Source: Cyanobacteria bacterium SZAS LIN-3 (lineage in GTDB: Bacteria > Cyanobacteriota > Vampirovibrionia > Obscuribacterales > Obscuribacteraceae). From it: 64,000 nucleotides of DNA. Positions 17,146 to 26,826 of this stretch are shown one piece after another. A program made the position numbers and the translations under genes. A model generated the notes under the pieces. The model had not been told where the DNA came from, did no database searches, and was given only the letters and a program-made list of their open reading frames with translations. The stretch spans positions 1 to 64,000 of the forward strand of contig JAFEAV010000012.1 of the NCBI GenBank assembly GCA_018266215.1. Reading direction: 5' to 3'. The number at the start of each line of letters is the position of its first letter. Within the stretch, counting starts at the first letter, position 1.

Positions 17146-18687
17146 TCAGTTTTTCGCTTTCCAGATCGGATCCTGGAATCCTTTTCCTTTGGTGGCCTTG
17201 GGCTCGAACCAGCGAGTCATGGTCATCTTCTGCTGCGTGTAGAATTGAATTCCTTCGGAGCCCTGGATGTGCAGATCGCCGAAGAATGAATTGTTCCAAC
17301 CGGTGAATGGGAACCAGGCCATCGGTGCAGGCACGCCCACGTTGACGCCAATCATGCCGGCGTTGAAGTGACGTTTGAATTCTCGGGCACTGCGACCGGA
17401 ATTGGTGTAAATCACCGCGCCGTTGCCGTAAGGACAATCGCGACCAACGGCCAGAGCTTCTTCGAGATCTCCAACCCGCACCACCGATAGTACCGGTCCA
17501 AAAATCTCTTCTTTGACGATAGTCATGTCCGGTTTGGCGTGGTCAAAAATTGTCGGTCCGAGGAAGAAACCTTTGCCTTTGGCGGCATCAATCTTGCGGC
17601 CGTCCAGCGCTACCTGGGCGCCTTCTTTTTCACCTTTCTCAATCAGACCTTTGACTTTGGCCAGGTGTTCGGCGCTGACGAGCGGGCCCATGTCGGGATG
17701 GCTGGAGCCGTCGGTCGGACCGACCGACATTTTGCCCGAGGCCTGCACCAGATGCGGTATCAGGGCTTCGGCGGCTTCACCTACCGGCAGTGCCAGACTG
17801 CCGGCCATGCAGCGCTCTCCGGCGCAGCCGAAGGCTGACGCTTGCAAGGCCTGGACTGTTTGTTCCATGTCGGCGTCCGGCATGATGATGATATGGTTTT
17901 TGGCGCCGCCTGCAGCCTGTACCCGTTTGCCGTTGGCTGTACCGCGGGTGTAGATGTACTTGGCGATGGTCGTCGATCCGACAAAGGATATGGCCTTGAT
18001 TGTCGGATGATCAAGAATGGCGTCGACGCAATCCTTGCCGCCGTGGACGATGTTGAAGACACCGTCGGGAAGGCCTGCTTCCTTGAGCAGCTCGGCAATC
18101 ATCATGCTGGTGAGCGGTACTCTTTCGGAAGGTTTGAGGATGAAACTATTGCCGCAGGTAATGGCGATGGGATACATCCAGAGCGGCACCATGGCCGGGA
18201 AGTTGAAGGGGGCGATGCCGGCGCAGACACCAATGGGGTGGCGGATCGTTTCGCAATCCACATTGCGGGCGATGTTCTCCATGCTCTCGCCCATCATCAA
18301 ACTGGGAATGCCGCAGGCAAATTCCACTACTTCGATGGCGCGCTGCACTGAGGCTTTTGCTTCGGGCAGAGTTTTGCCGTGTTCACGGGTGACACACTTG
18401 GCGATATCTTCGTAGTGAGTTTCCATCAAATGTTTGAAGCGAAACATCACTCGGGCGCGTTCAACTACCGGTACTTCTTTCCATTCAAGAAAGGCTTTGT
18501 AAGCCACTTCGCAAGCTTTATCCAGATCGGCCTTGCCTCCCAGGGGAGTTTTGGCTATGACTTCGCCGGTCGAAGGGTTGTAGACCTGTTGATACTCGGT
18601 GGCGCTGGAATCAACCCATTGCCCACCTATCAAGAGTTTACAAACCGTGCCGGTGCCGGTGCCCACGCTCGTTTTTGTCGCCACCAT
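17146..18687 (-). CDS. mmsA: Methylmalonate-semialdehyde dehydrogenase (CoA-acylating)
   Basis: 513 residues of the aldehyde dehydrogenase superfamily. The MmsA/IolA-type nucleophile is Cys293 in GCAGERCMAGS, and the NAD-binding region shows FNFPAMVPLWMYPIAITCGN, which is diagnostic for this family. It converts methylmalonate semialdehyde, NAD and CoA to propionyl-CoA and CO2, and also malonate semialdehyde to acetyl-CoA, in valine, thymine and beta-alanine breakdown. ATG 18687 has GGAGGG six bases upstream; a longer frame to 18726 lacks such a site. It is monocistronic here. It is the logical next step after the aminotransferase of the pyrimidine operon at 47.4 kb. Confidence 0.95.
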   Translation of the reverse strand: MVATKTSVGTGTGTVCKLLIGGQWVDSSATEYQQVYNPSTGEVIAKTPLGGKADLDKACEVAYKAFLEWKEVPVVERARVMFRFKHLMETHYEDIAKCVTREHGKTLPEAKASVQRAIEVVEFACGIPSLMMGESMENIARNVDCETIRHPIGVCAGIAPFNFPAMVPLWMYPIAITCGNSFILKPSERVPLTSMMIAELLKEAGLPDGVFNIVHGGKDCVDAILDHPTIKAISFVGSTTIAKYIYTRGTANGKRVQAAGGAKNHIIIMPDADMEQTVQALQASAFGCAGERCMAGSLALPVGEAAEALIPHLVQASGKMSVGPTDGSSHPDMGPLVSAEHLAKVKGLIEKGEKEGAQVALDGRKIDAAKGKGFFLGPTIFDHAKPDMTIVKEEIFGPVLSVVRVGDLEEALAVGRDCPYGNGAVIYTNSGRSAREFKRHFNAGMIGVNVGVPAPMAWFPFTGWNNSFFGDLHIQGSEGIQFYTQQKMTMTRWFEPKATKGKGFQDPIWKAKN

Positions 18688-18802
18688 GAGCTTCCCTCCC
18701 AGTGCCTGAATCAGTAAGATGTGCAAAGGATATACCGTCGGCCCGGCAAAGACAATCCTTTATATGCAGCGCGTGGCCCCGGACCGCTTGAAAACTTTCT
18801 AA

Positions 18803-18820
18803 CCCGTGATCAATGACGGG
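18803..18820 (-). terminator. Possible terminator after the low-complexity secreted protein gene
   Basis: On the minus strand CCCGT, loop CATTGATC and ACGGG form a 5-bp stem followed by TTAGAAAGTTTT. The T-rich part is interrupted, so this is a weak candidate. Confidence 0.35.
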
Positions 18821-18827
18821 GCTGCAA

Positions 18828-20060
18828 TTAGAGACCGGTGGACTGGGCCTTGGCCGTGGCTTGCTGGGCAAAGGATTGCGCCTGGCTGGCCATTGACTGT
18901 GCCTGGGTGGCCATTGACTGCAATTCGGGGTTGTTGCTGTTGGCGACAAGGGACTGGGCGCCGGCTGCCGCCGCTGTAGCGCTGGCCGCCGCGGCCCGGG
19001 CATCGCTGGCCGCCGCCATCTGCACACTGTGGCTCGTACTGTTCAGTGCCGTCTGCATTGAGGCCTGGGCCTTTTGGGCAAAGGTCTGGGTCTGGGTGAA
19101 ACGGCTCTGCACTTTGCTGGCCAGGGTGGTCGCGGTGTTGGCCGCCGTGCTGGCTGCGCCCCCGGCGCTCTGGGTCATCTGCCCTGACTGCTGGCTGAAC
19201 ATCTGGTTGTTTGCCGTGGGAAATGTTTGCTGGGTTGGACTCGTCTGGTTTTGCTGGCCCACCAGTTGTGTGCGTCCACCCTGTGAAAAGGGACTGGCCC
19301 GGCGCATGTTGGAGCGTCCGGCCGCCGCCGCCTGTTTATTGGCAAATCCGGCATAGGCGCCGGACTGATCCTGACCGCCGCCGCCGTTTTGCGCACTGGG
19401 GCTGCCGTACTGTGGGCCCTGACCGGATAGGCCGCTACCGCTGCCGCCGCCTGCTTGACCGGGGGTGCCCTGATTCATGTCGACGAAATTACCGCTGTTA
19501 TTTTGAGCGCTGCCGAGGCTGTTCTGGCCGGTGTTTTGATTGGGTGAGGCGCCCATATTCAGGGGGCGGTCCTTGGGAAAAATAACGAATTTGCCCTGCT
19601 TGGCCGTGCCGAAGGCATCATCGGTGGGATCGAAGGTCATCGTGCCGCCCGTGGCGCCGCTGCCGGCGTAGGGATCCTGATACTGGCCACTACCGGTGGT
19701 GCCATAGTTGGGGCCGCCTGTGCCGTAACCGCCGTAGCCGCCCTGGCTGCCGTTAAAACCGCCGGATTGCTGTGAACCGGGACTGTAGACCTGTCCGGGC
19801 GGGGGCTGGTCCAGTCCGCCGCCGGTATAACCGGTCGAACCGCCCGTATAGCCGGTCCCACCCGTATAGCCCGTCCCGCCCGTGTAACCCGGGCTGTTGG
19901 TGTAGTCGGTGGCATAGGGGTCATAAAAGCCGCTTTGTGCCTGGGCTGCCGGAACGGTCGTCAGACCGAGGACCAGCGCCAGGGTGGCAGCACTGGCTAA
20001 CAGTGCCGCTCTCAGTCTCAGTATGCTCAGGTGCGAATATGTTTGGGCGCCAGCGTTCAT
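18828..20060 (-). CDS. Secreted low-complexity Gly/Gln/Asn-rich protein
   Basis: 410 residues with a clear signal peptide (hydrophobic residues about 15-38, cut after AAQA). The mature part starts with YDPYATDY and then tandem GYTGGT units (about residues 55-80). A long Gly/Ser/Gln/Asn-rich stretch full of QNS, GGYGG and PQYG patches follows to about 290, then an Ala/Thr/Gln-rich helical region (about 300-410) with MATQAQSMASQAQSFAQQA periodicity. No known domain. The composition suggests a surface or matrix polymer, but that is inference. ATG 20060 is used; no good ribosome binding site is visible. Confidence 0.75.
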   Translation of the reverse strand: MNAGAQTYSHLSILRLRAALLASAATLALVLGLTTVPAAQAQSGFYDPYATDYTNSPGYTGGTGYTGGTGYTGGSTGYTGGGLDQPPPGQVYSPGSQQSGGFNGSQGGYGGYGTGGPNYGTTGSGQYQDPYAGSGATGGTMTFDPTDDAFGTAKQGKFVIFPKDRPLNMGASPNQNTGQNSLGSAQNNSGNFVDMNQGTPGQAGGGSGSGLSGQGPQYGSPSAQNGGGGQDQSGAYAGFANKQAAAAGRSNMRRASPFSQGGRTQLVGQQNQTSPTQQTFPTANNQMFSQQSGQMTQSAGGAASTAANTATTLASKVQSRFTQTQTFAQKAQASMQTALNSTSHSVQMAAASDARAAAASATAAAAGAQSLVANSNNPELQSMATQAQSMASQAQSFAQQATAKAQSTGL

Positions 20061-20092
20061 AGATTTTTACCGTTACCCTGTCTCAGGTTTGC

Positions 20093-20779
20093 TCAGGTCT
20101 CGACACTTCTTTGACGCAGCTTACGCAGCTGGTCGTCGTGGGTAAGTGCTGGTACCTCTCCACCTTTGAGTGTAACACCGACTTTGTCGGCGACAAATCC
20201 CAGTTTTCGTATTAGCCACATGTCTACGCGCTTTTTTTGCAAACTTTCTCGTAAATGGCGGATATTTCTCAGGAATTCGCCATCATCAAAGGTACGGATG
20301 CGTTCAAAACCACCGGCCAGACCTTTGGCGCCATGGTTGCAGTGCAAGACCTGGACAATATTAGAGACAAGCACCGGTCCGAGCACGGCTATGGTCAGAC
20401 CTTCTCCTTCATTTTGCAGGAAATCAGCCTGCAGCCATGTGCGGGCCGTGAATCTGGCTTTGAGCACTACAGGCTCGCAAATCAGGGAGTTGAAGGCATC
20501 CGGACCGATGTCGCGCAGGCAGGCTGTGCGTGCGTAGGCGAAGGCGTCTTCGCGGCGGGTGCAGAAAAAACTGTAATTATTGCGACCGGGCTCCAGGAAG
20601 CCGGTTTTGTTTATTTCCCAGCGGCGGTAGCAGTTGGTGCCGTGATAGAGGAAGATTTCATTTGCTTCCGGGTCGTAGTCGACGTCCATCCTGCTTGCGG
20701 CAAATTCCACAAGCGGCGGTGGCGCTTCATAGTGAGGTAAGTTGTCCAGGACGATATCCCCGTTGCATGCCCAAGGCAT
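20093..20779 (-). CDS. Unknown protein, possible ADP-ribosyltransferase (ART/PARP-like) fold
   Basis: 228 residues with no signal peptide or membrane segment. The stretch at about residues 42-90 reads IFLYHGTNCYRRWEI, then GF.EPG, then NNYSFFCTRREDAFAYAR. A YHGT strand, a following helix, and a Y/F-x-F-x-T strand leading into an A-YA helix are the pattern of the ADP-ribosyltransferase fold in PARP, RNA 2'-phosphotransferase and related toxins. A third catalytic glutamate is not certain; the E in GEGLTI near 145 is one candidate. The gene lies 117 bp downstream of the coiled-coil cluster on the same strand. I assign no activity with confidence. Confidence 0.6.
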   Translation of the reverse strand: MPWACNGDIVLDNLPHYEAPPPLVEFAASRMDVDYDPEANEIFLYHGTNCYRRWEINKTGFLEPGRNNYSFFCTRREDAFAYARTACLRDIGPDAFNSLICEPVVLKARFTARTWLQADFLQNEGEGLTIAVLGPVLVSNIVQVLHCNHGAKGLAGGFERIRTFDDGEFLRNIRHLRESLQKKRVDMWLIRKLGFVADKVGVTLKGGEVPALTHDDQLRKLRQRSVET

Positions 20780-20799
20780 ATATCCGCTTATGGCTGAGA

Positions 20800-20818
20800 A
20801 GCACTCACTCCTAGTGCT
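20800..20818. repeat. Inverted repeat AGCACT / AGTGCT upstream of the ART-like gene
   Basis: Perfect 6-bp arms at 20800-20805 and 20813-20818, seven bases apart, lie 21 bp upstream of the start at 20779. It could be an operator or a small leader hairpin. The rest of the 117-bp gap shows nothing clear. Confidence 0.3.
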
Positions 20819-20896
20819 ATTCCCGTTCCATGGACGAACCTAACCGGCAACTCGGGGGAGGGGCAAATTTTTTATCAGAACCAGCCGAAACCGGTT

Positions 20897-23800
20897 CTAC
20901 TCCATATGTTTTTCCCTTGCGCTCTGAATGGCGTTGGTAGCTTCTTGCATCGCCTGGCGCACTTTGCTGAGATTTGTTTCGGAGGCTTCGCGCACCTGGG
21001 CTGTGAGTTCTGAGCGCTTATTGCTCAGCTCTGTGATCAGGTGCTCGCCCTTGCCTTCCAGCGATTCCAGATTGTGCTCGATTGTGGAAGCCAGCTGCTT
21101 GCTTGCCTCGGCCTTGAGGGAGGCCAGTTTGCTTACGGCATGGTTGCGTTCTTCAACCAGTTCCGGCTCATTGTCCACGGTGGAGGCTTCGGCCAGATGT
21201 TTCAGGGCATATTCGCTGTCGGCCATGCGCCGCTCGGTTTCGCGCACTTTGTCGCCCACTTCGCGGGTGCGGACCATGAGGTCATTGCTGACGCGCTTGA
21301 AGTGATCTTCCAGGCCGGTTTTGATACCGCGTCCTGTCATTTCTACTTCTTGCACGCATTCTTCCGCTACTTTGCGCAGGCTCTCGGTGGCGTGTTTTGT
21401 GCCCTGGTCCAGTTTGGCCACTTCCGCATCCAGACCGGAATTGGATTCATTGGCAATTTGCCTGGACATGTCGGAGATCATCGTGCGGATGATTTCTTTC
21501 TGTTCGTTCAGGCGCGGCAGAAGAGTTTCGGTTAGAAGATGCTTGGCCTTCTGGGCTATAGCCATCTCCGTCACGGCTATGGTGTGGGCCACGGTCTGCT
21601 CGAGCTCGAATTTTGTGTTTTTCAGCTTCTCGCAGGCACGCTCCAGGGAGGTTTCAATTTCCTCAACCATCGACTTCATATTGCGTTCGAGGGAGCTGGA
21701 AATTGAGCCTGTTTCTTCATTCATGCGCTGTTCGAAACGATCATAGCGCTGCATCACTTTCAGGTTATATTGATCGTGACTTTCTTTGAGCTGAGCCAGG
21801 ATGTTATCCGAAAGTTTGGCCAGCTCTGCGTTGCGGCTCTCAATCAGATGTTCCAGTCTGTTGCTTACGGTCTCTGTCAGCTTGTCCAGCTCACCGCGAA
21901 ACTCATCCGCGGAGCGCTCGATCTCGCTGGTCAGCCGTTCTTGCTCTCTCTCCAGCCTGTCCCAGCCTGTTTGAGCAAGCTCTTCTACGGACTGCTGCGC
22001 GTTCGTCGCGTCTTTGGCCAGACCTGCCTGGACATCGGTGGCCAGATTATCGAGCTTCAACTTCAACTCGGAGGCAAGGGTGGAAAGGTTAGTCTCCGCT
22101 TGCTTCTCAACTTCCTGTGCTTCTTTGACCAGACTGTCTACTTGCTGGCTCAAGCGGCCGCGCAGTTCTTCGGCGCGGGAAGCCATTTTGTTGGCAGCTT
22201 TGGCTACCTGCATTTCCAGCTTGCTCATGAGCGAAGTCATTTCGTTCATCATCAAGCGGGTGTCCTGGCTGCCTGTGCTGGTTACGCTGCCGGCAGCGGC
22301 GGCTGATGCCGCCGGAGCGAAGATGGAATCGCTGGAAGCGCTGGCCGATTTAGGAGGGGTAGCAGGTTTTGGTCGGAAAGGCAGGGCCGGTGTGCTGGTA
22401 CTGCTGGTGGTGCCAGTTGGAGCTTTTGTCGCTTCTGTTGGTGCTGCTTCTGCCGGAGCTTCTTCTACAGCTGCTTCTGTCGGCGCCTCTTCTACAGCTG
22501 CTGCTGCCGGTGCTTCCACCTGGGCCTGTACTTCAGGTTGCGTTTCGGGCAGTGTTTCCGCCGCTGGTACAACAACTTCCGCTTCGGGCGCACTTGTCGG
22601 CGCCGGGGCTGCAGTCGCCGCTTGTGCCGGTTCTGCGCTCATGGCTGCCAGGTTTTGATTGCTGTCGCCGGGATGAGGAGTTGCCGTGTGGGCGGCATCG
22701 GCGCCAAGAGTTTTGGACCGCAGAGGACTGGAGTAATCGCGGGGGCGGACTCTTGGTTGCTGCACATCGACGGGTGCCGGTGCTTCAACGGGAGCTTCCG
22801 CTGGCGCTTCTGCCTCGGCCGGAGCACTGGGGGTGGTATCGTATTCGGTGCCGCTGCCCGTGCCGAAGCGGCTGGCGGCAAACTTCTTCGTTGTCGGAGG
22901 TGGTGTCGGTTCGGAGGCCGCAGGGCGCGACTCCGACTGAGAGGCGTGGGCACTGGCTTCCGCTGCCGGCTCGCTTTCGCTTACTTCCTCGGGGGCGGCA
23001 AAGAGGCTTTCACCCGGGCTCACTGCCGACCACATGGCTCCGCTATTGAGCACTGCGCTGTCGGCGGCTGGGGCCGGCGGTTCGGCTGACTCTCTGGCGG
23101 CGGCGTATTGTCCCGATGCTGTGGAGGCGTCGGTCTGGGCCGGTGCCTGGCCGGTGAGGTGGGCAAAAAGTGAGTTGGGCTGAGCTTCGGGCTCTGATAT
23201 AGACATGGCGCCCAGGTCCTGGGATTGTTCTGGGACCGCTTCTGCTGCGGGCAGATTTGTACTGGATGAAGTCGCTCTCTCCCCTGTCAGCGGCTGAGTC
23301 GATGGCGTCGGCAGGGCGTCCAGGATGCTCAGGCTGGGCATGGCGCCTGCGTCGGCGGGCTCGGCCACCGGTTGGTCTTCGGCGCTTGCTTTTTCCGGCA
23401 CCGGCAATTCGCCACCGGCGGTGAGCATGTCATCAAAAGACGGGGTCGACTTTTGAACTGTTGACGGTTGCTGGAATGTGGTCGGAATGGACCAGCTGGG
23501 ATCGGGCGGGGGACCGGTTATTTCCTCACGCGGTGCTTCGTTGACGATGGCGTCCGGATTGGTCTCAAGGGTGCTGCGTGCGGCATTGGCAAAAATGTCC
23601 GCGTCAAAGTTTGGACCTTCCTCGGCCGGTTCGGCTTTGTACTGGCTGGGATCCAGTTGCCAGCTGTCGACTGCGGCCAGGTCGGGCTCCGAAATTTCGC
23701 CTTTGACATATTTCTGGAAATGCTCTTCGCCAAAATATTCGCGCAGGCGCTGTTCTTTGCCCTTGTCGCGCTCGGCTTTCAGGCGCTTTTCCTGCTCAAA

Positions 23801-25402
23801 TTCTTTCTCGGCGGCTTCGACGGCGGCCTGGCCGGCGTGGCCCTGCTCCCAGTCATTGAGGAACTGCTTGGAGAAATCCTCTTTAGGCTCGGCTGGCGGC
23901 TCCGGTGCGGCTTCAACAGCGGGCGCGGCGGCCTGCGGTTGGGCCTGGGGCGCTGGAGCCTGGGTTGGCATGGGGGTGGCCACGGCTTCATGGGACATGA
24001 TGAACCAGGCGGGGACCGCTCCCCTCGATTGTCCGTTACCGCCCGGCGCGTGGGCGGCCGGGATATTGGTCATCGAAGATGAGGGTGTCGGTGTCGGGGC
24101 TGTGGCGGCCGGTATGTTGGTCATTGACGTATAGGGCGCAGCTGGCTGCTGCGGCGGCTGCACCACCGGCAGACCGGTCATGGAAGTGGTCACGCCCGGT
24201 ATCGGTACGCTGTCCATGCTGGAGAGGCCGCTATAAGAAGAGTTGGGTCCGCCGGGCGGAAGAGTATCCATATTACTGAGCGGATTTGGTGCACCGGCTT
24301 CGGGCATGACTGCGCTGCCAAAGGGCAGGCTTGGAAGGTCGGCAGAACGTCCGCCTTCAGACAGATTTTCGAAGGCCATGGCTTGCTGCTGAGCACCGGG
24401 CTGCGGGGCCAGGGCGGAGAGCAGACCCATGCCGAAATCGCCAAAACTGGAACTGGGCTCGGGCGGGGCCGGCGGTGTTGGCTCAGCCACGGGTATAGGG
24501 GCCAGATTGGCCAGGGGTGTCAGTCCCGCCGCCGGCATCAGGTCGGGGGAAAGGGGCTGAATCGGGCTTTCATAGCTGAGCTGCTGGGGCGGCTCGGGAG
24601 CGAGGGAGGAGAGATCTATATTGCCTGCTTCGGATGAGTAGTTGTCCTGCAAGTGAGCAACCTCGGCCAGCGGATCAACGCTGTAGCGAGAATCGCCCAT
24701 GGCCGCCGGTTTGGCAGCGGGGGCGGCACTGTCATCTTCCGAACGCACGGGCACGAAACAGGATTTGACTATGGCTTTACTTTTGTCTTCCTGTCTGCCT
24801 TCCGGCGTAAATATCATGTGGCAAATTGATCCGATGTCGATCAACTGTTTGCCTACCTGAGTGCTCAGTTTGGCACCCAGCTGGCCCAATAGAGCTATTG
24901 CCGGCTCCTGCAGAGTGGCGCCTTCCACGGCCAGGGTGCGACGCGAGCCGCCTTTGGCGTATTCGGAGCCCAGCTTGTAGAGCGCTTTTATGGCGTTCTC
25001 GTCCATCTTTTGTATGGGGCGTGCCGCCAGATAATTAAAATCACGGCCGTCCAGAATGGCTTTCATTGCCTTTTCAAGCAAGAGCGTGTCGAGCACGCGA
25101 AATTCGTAGGCTGATGGCGTGACTATTACGGCCACACATTTGCCCTGGTCTTTGCTGACCACAACGCAGAGATCTTTGACTCTGAATGTCTCACCCTGAT
25201 CTTCGCCGCGCTTGTTGAAGCTCGACAGACCGGCTGGAGCGGCGACCGGCTCCAGGCAGAAGATCAAGTAGCCCGGTTCGTACAGGCTGCTTTCTTTTAC
25301 CGCCCAATCATCGGGCGAAAGCGGCTTGTGCCGATCAAAGGTTCGCAAAAAGCCTTTGACGTCGGGAATTCTCAGGTGGTGTTGGCGGATCATTGAGTTC
25401 AT
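20897..25402 (-). CDS. Very large protein: globular head, disordered middle, coiled-coil tail (unknown)
   Basis: 1501 residues in three parts. Residues 1-205 look globular (LYEPGYLIFCLEPV, VKDLCVVVSKDQGKCVAVIVTP, VLDTLLLEKAMKAILDGRDF) and match nothing I know. Residues about 210-1040 are a Pro/Ala/Ser/Glu-rich disordered region. Within it a short motif of the form S-M-[TD]-x-[ILV]-P recurs five times between 376 and 450. Residues about 1045-1501 are almost unbroken coiled coil rich in Lys, Glu, Leu and Ala. No signal peptide or membrane helix is present, so it is cytoplasmic. It is the last of three adjacent coiled-coil genes, 66 bp after the second. A scaffold or filament role is plausible but unproven. 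Base composition matches the neighbours. Confidence 0.8.
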   Translation of the reverse strand: MNSMIRQHHLRIPDVKGFLRTFDRHKPLSPDDWAVKESSLYEPGYLIFCLEPVAAPAGLSSFNKRGEDQGETFRVKDLCVVVSKDQGKCVAVIVTPSAYEFRVLDTLLLEKAMKAILDGRDFNYLAARPIQKMDENAIKALYKLGSEYAKGGSRRTLAVEGATLQEPAIALLGQLGAKLSTQVGKQLIDIGSICHMIFTPEGRQEDKSKAIVKSCFVPVRSEDDSAAPAAKPAAMGDSRYSVDPLAEVAHLQDNYSSEAGNIDLSSLAPEPPQQLSYESPIQPLSPDLMPAAGLTPLANLAPIPVAEPTPPAPPEPSSSFGDFGMGLLSALAPQPGAQQQAMAFENLSEGGRSADLPSLPFGSAVMPEAGAPNPLSNMDTLPPGGPNSSYSGLSSMDSVPIPGVTTSMTGLPVVQPPQQPAAPYTSMTNIPAATAPTPTPSSSMTNIPAAHAPGGNGQSRGAVPAWFIMSHEAVATPMPTQAPAPQAQPQAAAPAVEAAPEPPAEPKEDFSKQFLNDWEQGHAGQAAVEAAEKEFEQEKRLKAERDKGKEQRLREYFGEEHFQKYVKGEISEPDLAAVDSWQLDPSQYKAEPAEEGPNFDADIFANAARSTLETNPDAIVNEAPREEITGPPPDPSWSIPTTFQQPSTVQKSTPSFDDMLTAGGELPVPEKASAEDQPVAEPADAGAMPSLSILDALPTPSTQPLTGERATSSSTNLPAAEAVPEQSQDLGAMSISEPEAQPNSLFAHLTGQAPAQTDASTASGQYAAARESAEPPAPAADSAVLNSGAMWSAVSPGESLFAAPEEVSESEPAAEASAHASQSESRPAASEPTPPPTTKKFAASRFGTGSGTEYDTTPSAPAEAEAPAEAPVEAPAPVDVQQPRVRPRDYSSPLRSKTLGADAAHTATPHPGDSNQNLAAMSAEPAQAATAAPAPTSAPEAEVVVPAAETLPETQPEVQAQVEAPAAAAVEEAPTEAAVEEAPAEAAPTEATKAPTGTTSSTSTPALPFRPKPATPPKSASASSDSIFAPAASAAAAGSVTSTGSQDTRLMMNEMTSLMSKLEMQVAKAANKMASRAEELRGRLSQQVDSLVKEAQEVEKQAETNLSTLASELKLKLDNLATDVQAGLAKDATNAQQSVEELAQTGWDRLEREQERLTSEIERSADEFRGELDKLTETVSNRLEHLIESRNAELAKLSDNILAQLKESHDQYNLKVMQRYDRFEQRMNEETGSISSSLERNMKSMVEEIETSLERACEKLKNTKFELEQTVAHTIAVTEMAIAQKAKHLLTETLLPRLNEQKEIIRTMISDMSRQIANESNSGLDAEVAKLDQGTKHATESLRKVAEECVQEVEMTGRGIKTGLEDHFKRVSNDLMVRTREVGDKVRETERRMADSEYALKHLAEASTVDNEPELVEERNHAVSKLASLKAEASKQLASTIEHNLESLEGKGEHLITELSNKRSELTAQVREASETNLSKVRQAMQEATNAIQSAREKHME

Positions 25403-25468
25403 AGGTTTCTAACTAACTTAGGGGCTCTGACGAGTGGGGTGATAAGTCGGGCTGGGATAGATCGAGAT

Positions 25469-26806
25469 CTAGGTTTCTTCGCCCGCGGCACGGGCGATTT
25501 CGCGCAGGGCATTGTTCTTTTGTTCGGATATCATTTCGAGCAGTTTTCTGGTCGCTTCTTCAATTTCACCCCTGGCGCTGGTGCTGTCGGATGTAATTTT
25601 GAAGAGAGACTGGTCGTAGGCGCCCTTCATGTCGCTATCGACTTCATGGGCGATGGCCGTGAGATTTTCCTTGGATTCTTTTGTCAGTTCATTGAGGCGG
25701 GTCTCAAAGGCATTTCTGATGGCGATCAGTTCGTCTCTGATTTCGTTTATGACTTTTGATTTTGCCTCGGAGAGCTGGCGGCGCACCAGATCGCTTTCAT
25801 TTACTTTGCTGTTGATGCGACCGACGAAGGCCTGCATATCCAGTTGCATGCGCTCGGTTACTTCATCGCATTTCTTCTTCAGGTTTTTCTCTCCTTCACG
25901 GGAGGCGACCTTTAGATTGCTGACGATTTCGTTTGTATCTTCGCGCAACTGTTTCCCGGTTTCGGAGCCCAGATCCTGCACTTGCTCGATGGTGCCGTGA
26001 AATTTTTCAGTGAGCGATTGTTTGTTGTTTTCGATGCAGGCAGCGAAAATTTCGTTGATGTCCTGTTCGATGTTGGTCAGTATTTCATCGATACTCTTGC
26101 TGAAAGAGTCGCTGTCATTGGCGAAATCTTCCTGGCCGGCCCTGGCATAGGACTCGAGTTTTTCAAATTCGATTTTGAAATCATTGTTGAGGCGTTGCAT
26201 GAGAGTGGAAAAATGGCTCTCAATGTTATTTGCCTTCTGCATATAATTGCGGAAGAGTGCGCTGTTTGATTGCTTCTCACTGCCGCGCGATTCCCAGAGA
26301 CTGTGGTCCAGTTTTTGCTGCAGCGTGTTGGCGAAGAAGCTCGATTGTGAACGCAGTCGCTGGCCGCTTTGATAGTGCTGGGTTTGCAACTCCGATACCG
26401 AGCCTTCGGCGGCGGAAGAATAGTGATCCGATGCCCGCAAATAAGCGTCATCGAGGGTGCTCTCATATGAGGTACGCAGTTCGCCGATGGCCTTCTTTAT
26501 ATCGGAATTGAAGCTGGAGAGCTTCAGGCAAAGGTCGTCGATATAGGCCTGGCTGGTGGCTTTTTCTTTTTCCAGGGCGACGCGGATTCTCTCCCCCGCT
26601 TCGCGGGCCTGGCGTTTGATTTCTTCATCGACCGCCGCCGCTTTGGCTGCCACTTCCATTTTTGACTGTTGTTCGGACTCGCGTCTTTCGCTCAGATGCG
26701 AGCTGGACTTGTTGGCCAGTTTGGCGGTCGAGGATTCCTCCAGCTCATTGAGCTGGTTGGAGCCGGAATTATAAATGTCTTGTAGGGTCTTGCCTGCGAA
26801 AGTCAT
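25469..26806 (-). CDS. Coiled-coil protein (unknown), middle gene of a three-gene cluster
   Basis: 445 residues, helical throughout, with charged heptads such as EVAAKAAAVDEEIKRQAREAGERIRVALEKEK and repeated stretches of the type DLGSETGKQLREDTNEIVSNLK. No signal peptide, membrane helix, P-loop or cysteine motif is seen. Such composition can produce spurious similarity to SMC, myosin or apolipoproteins, so no homology is claimed. ATG 26806 is preceded by AAGGA at about 13 bases. It starts 20 bp after the first coiled-coil gene ends, so the three are very likely one transcript. Confidence 0.8.
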   Translation of the reverse strand: MTFAGKTLQDIYNSGSNQLNELEESSTAKLANKSSSHLSERRESEQQSKMEVAAKAAAVDEEIKRQAREAGERIRVALEKEKATSQAYIDDLCLKLSSFNSDIKKAIGELRTSYESTLDDAYLRASDHYSSAAEGSVSELQTQHYQSGQRLRSQSSFFANTLQQKLDHSLWESRGSEKQSNSALFRNYMQKANNIESHFSTLMQRLNNDFKIEFEKLESYARAGQEDFANDSDSFSKSIDEILTNIEQDINEIFAACIENNKQSLTEKFHGTIEQVQDLGSETGKQLREDTNEIVSNLKVASREGEKNLKKKCDEVTERMQLDMQAFVGRINSKVNESDLVRRQLSEAKSKVINEIRDELIAIRNAFETRLNELTKESKENLTAIAHEVDSDMKGAYDQSLFKITSDSTSARGEIEEATRKLLEMISEQKNNALREIARAAGEET

Positions 26807-26826
26807 TGTCTGGAATTCCTTTTACT

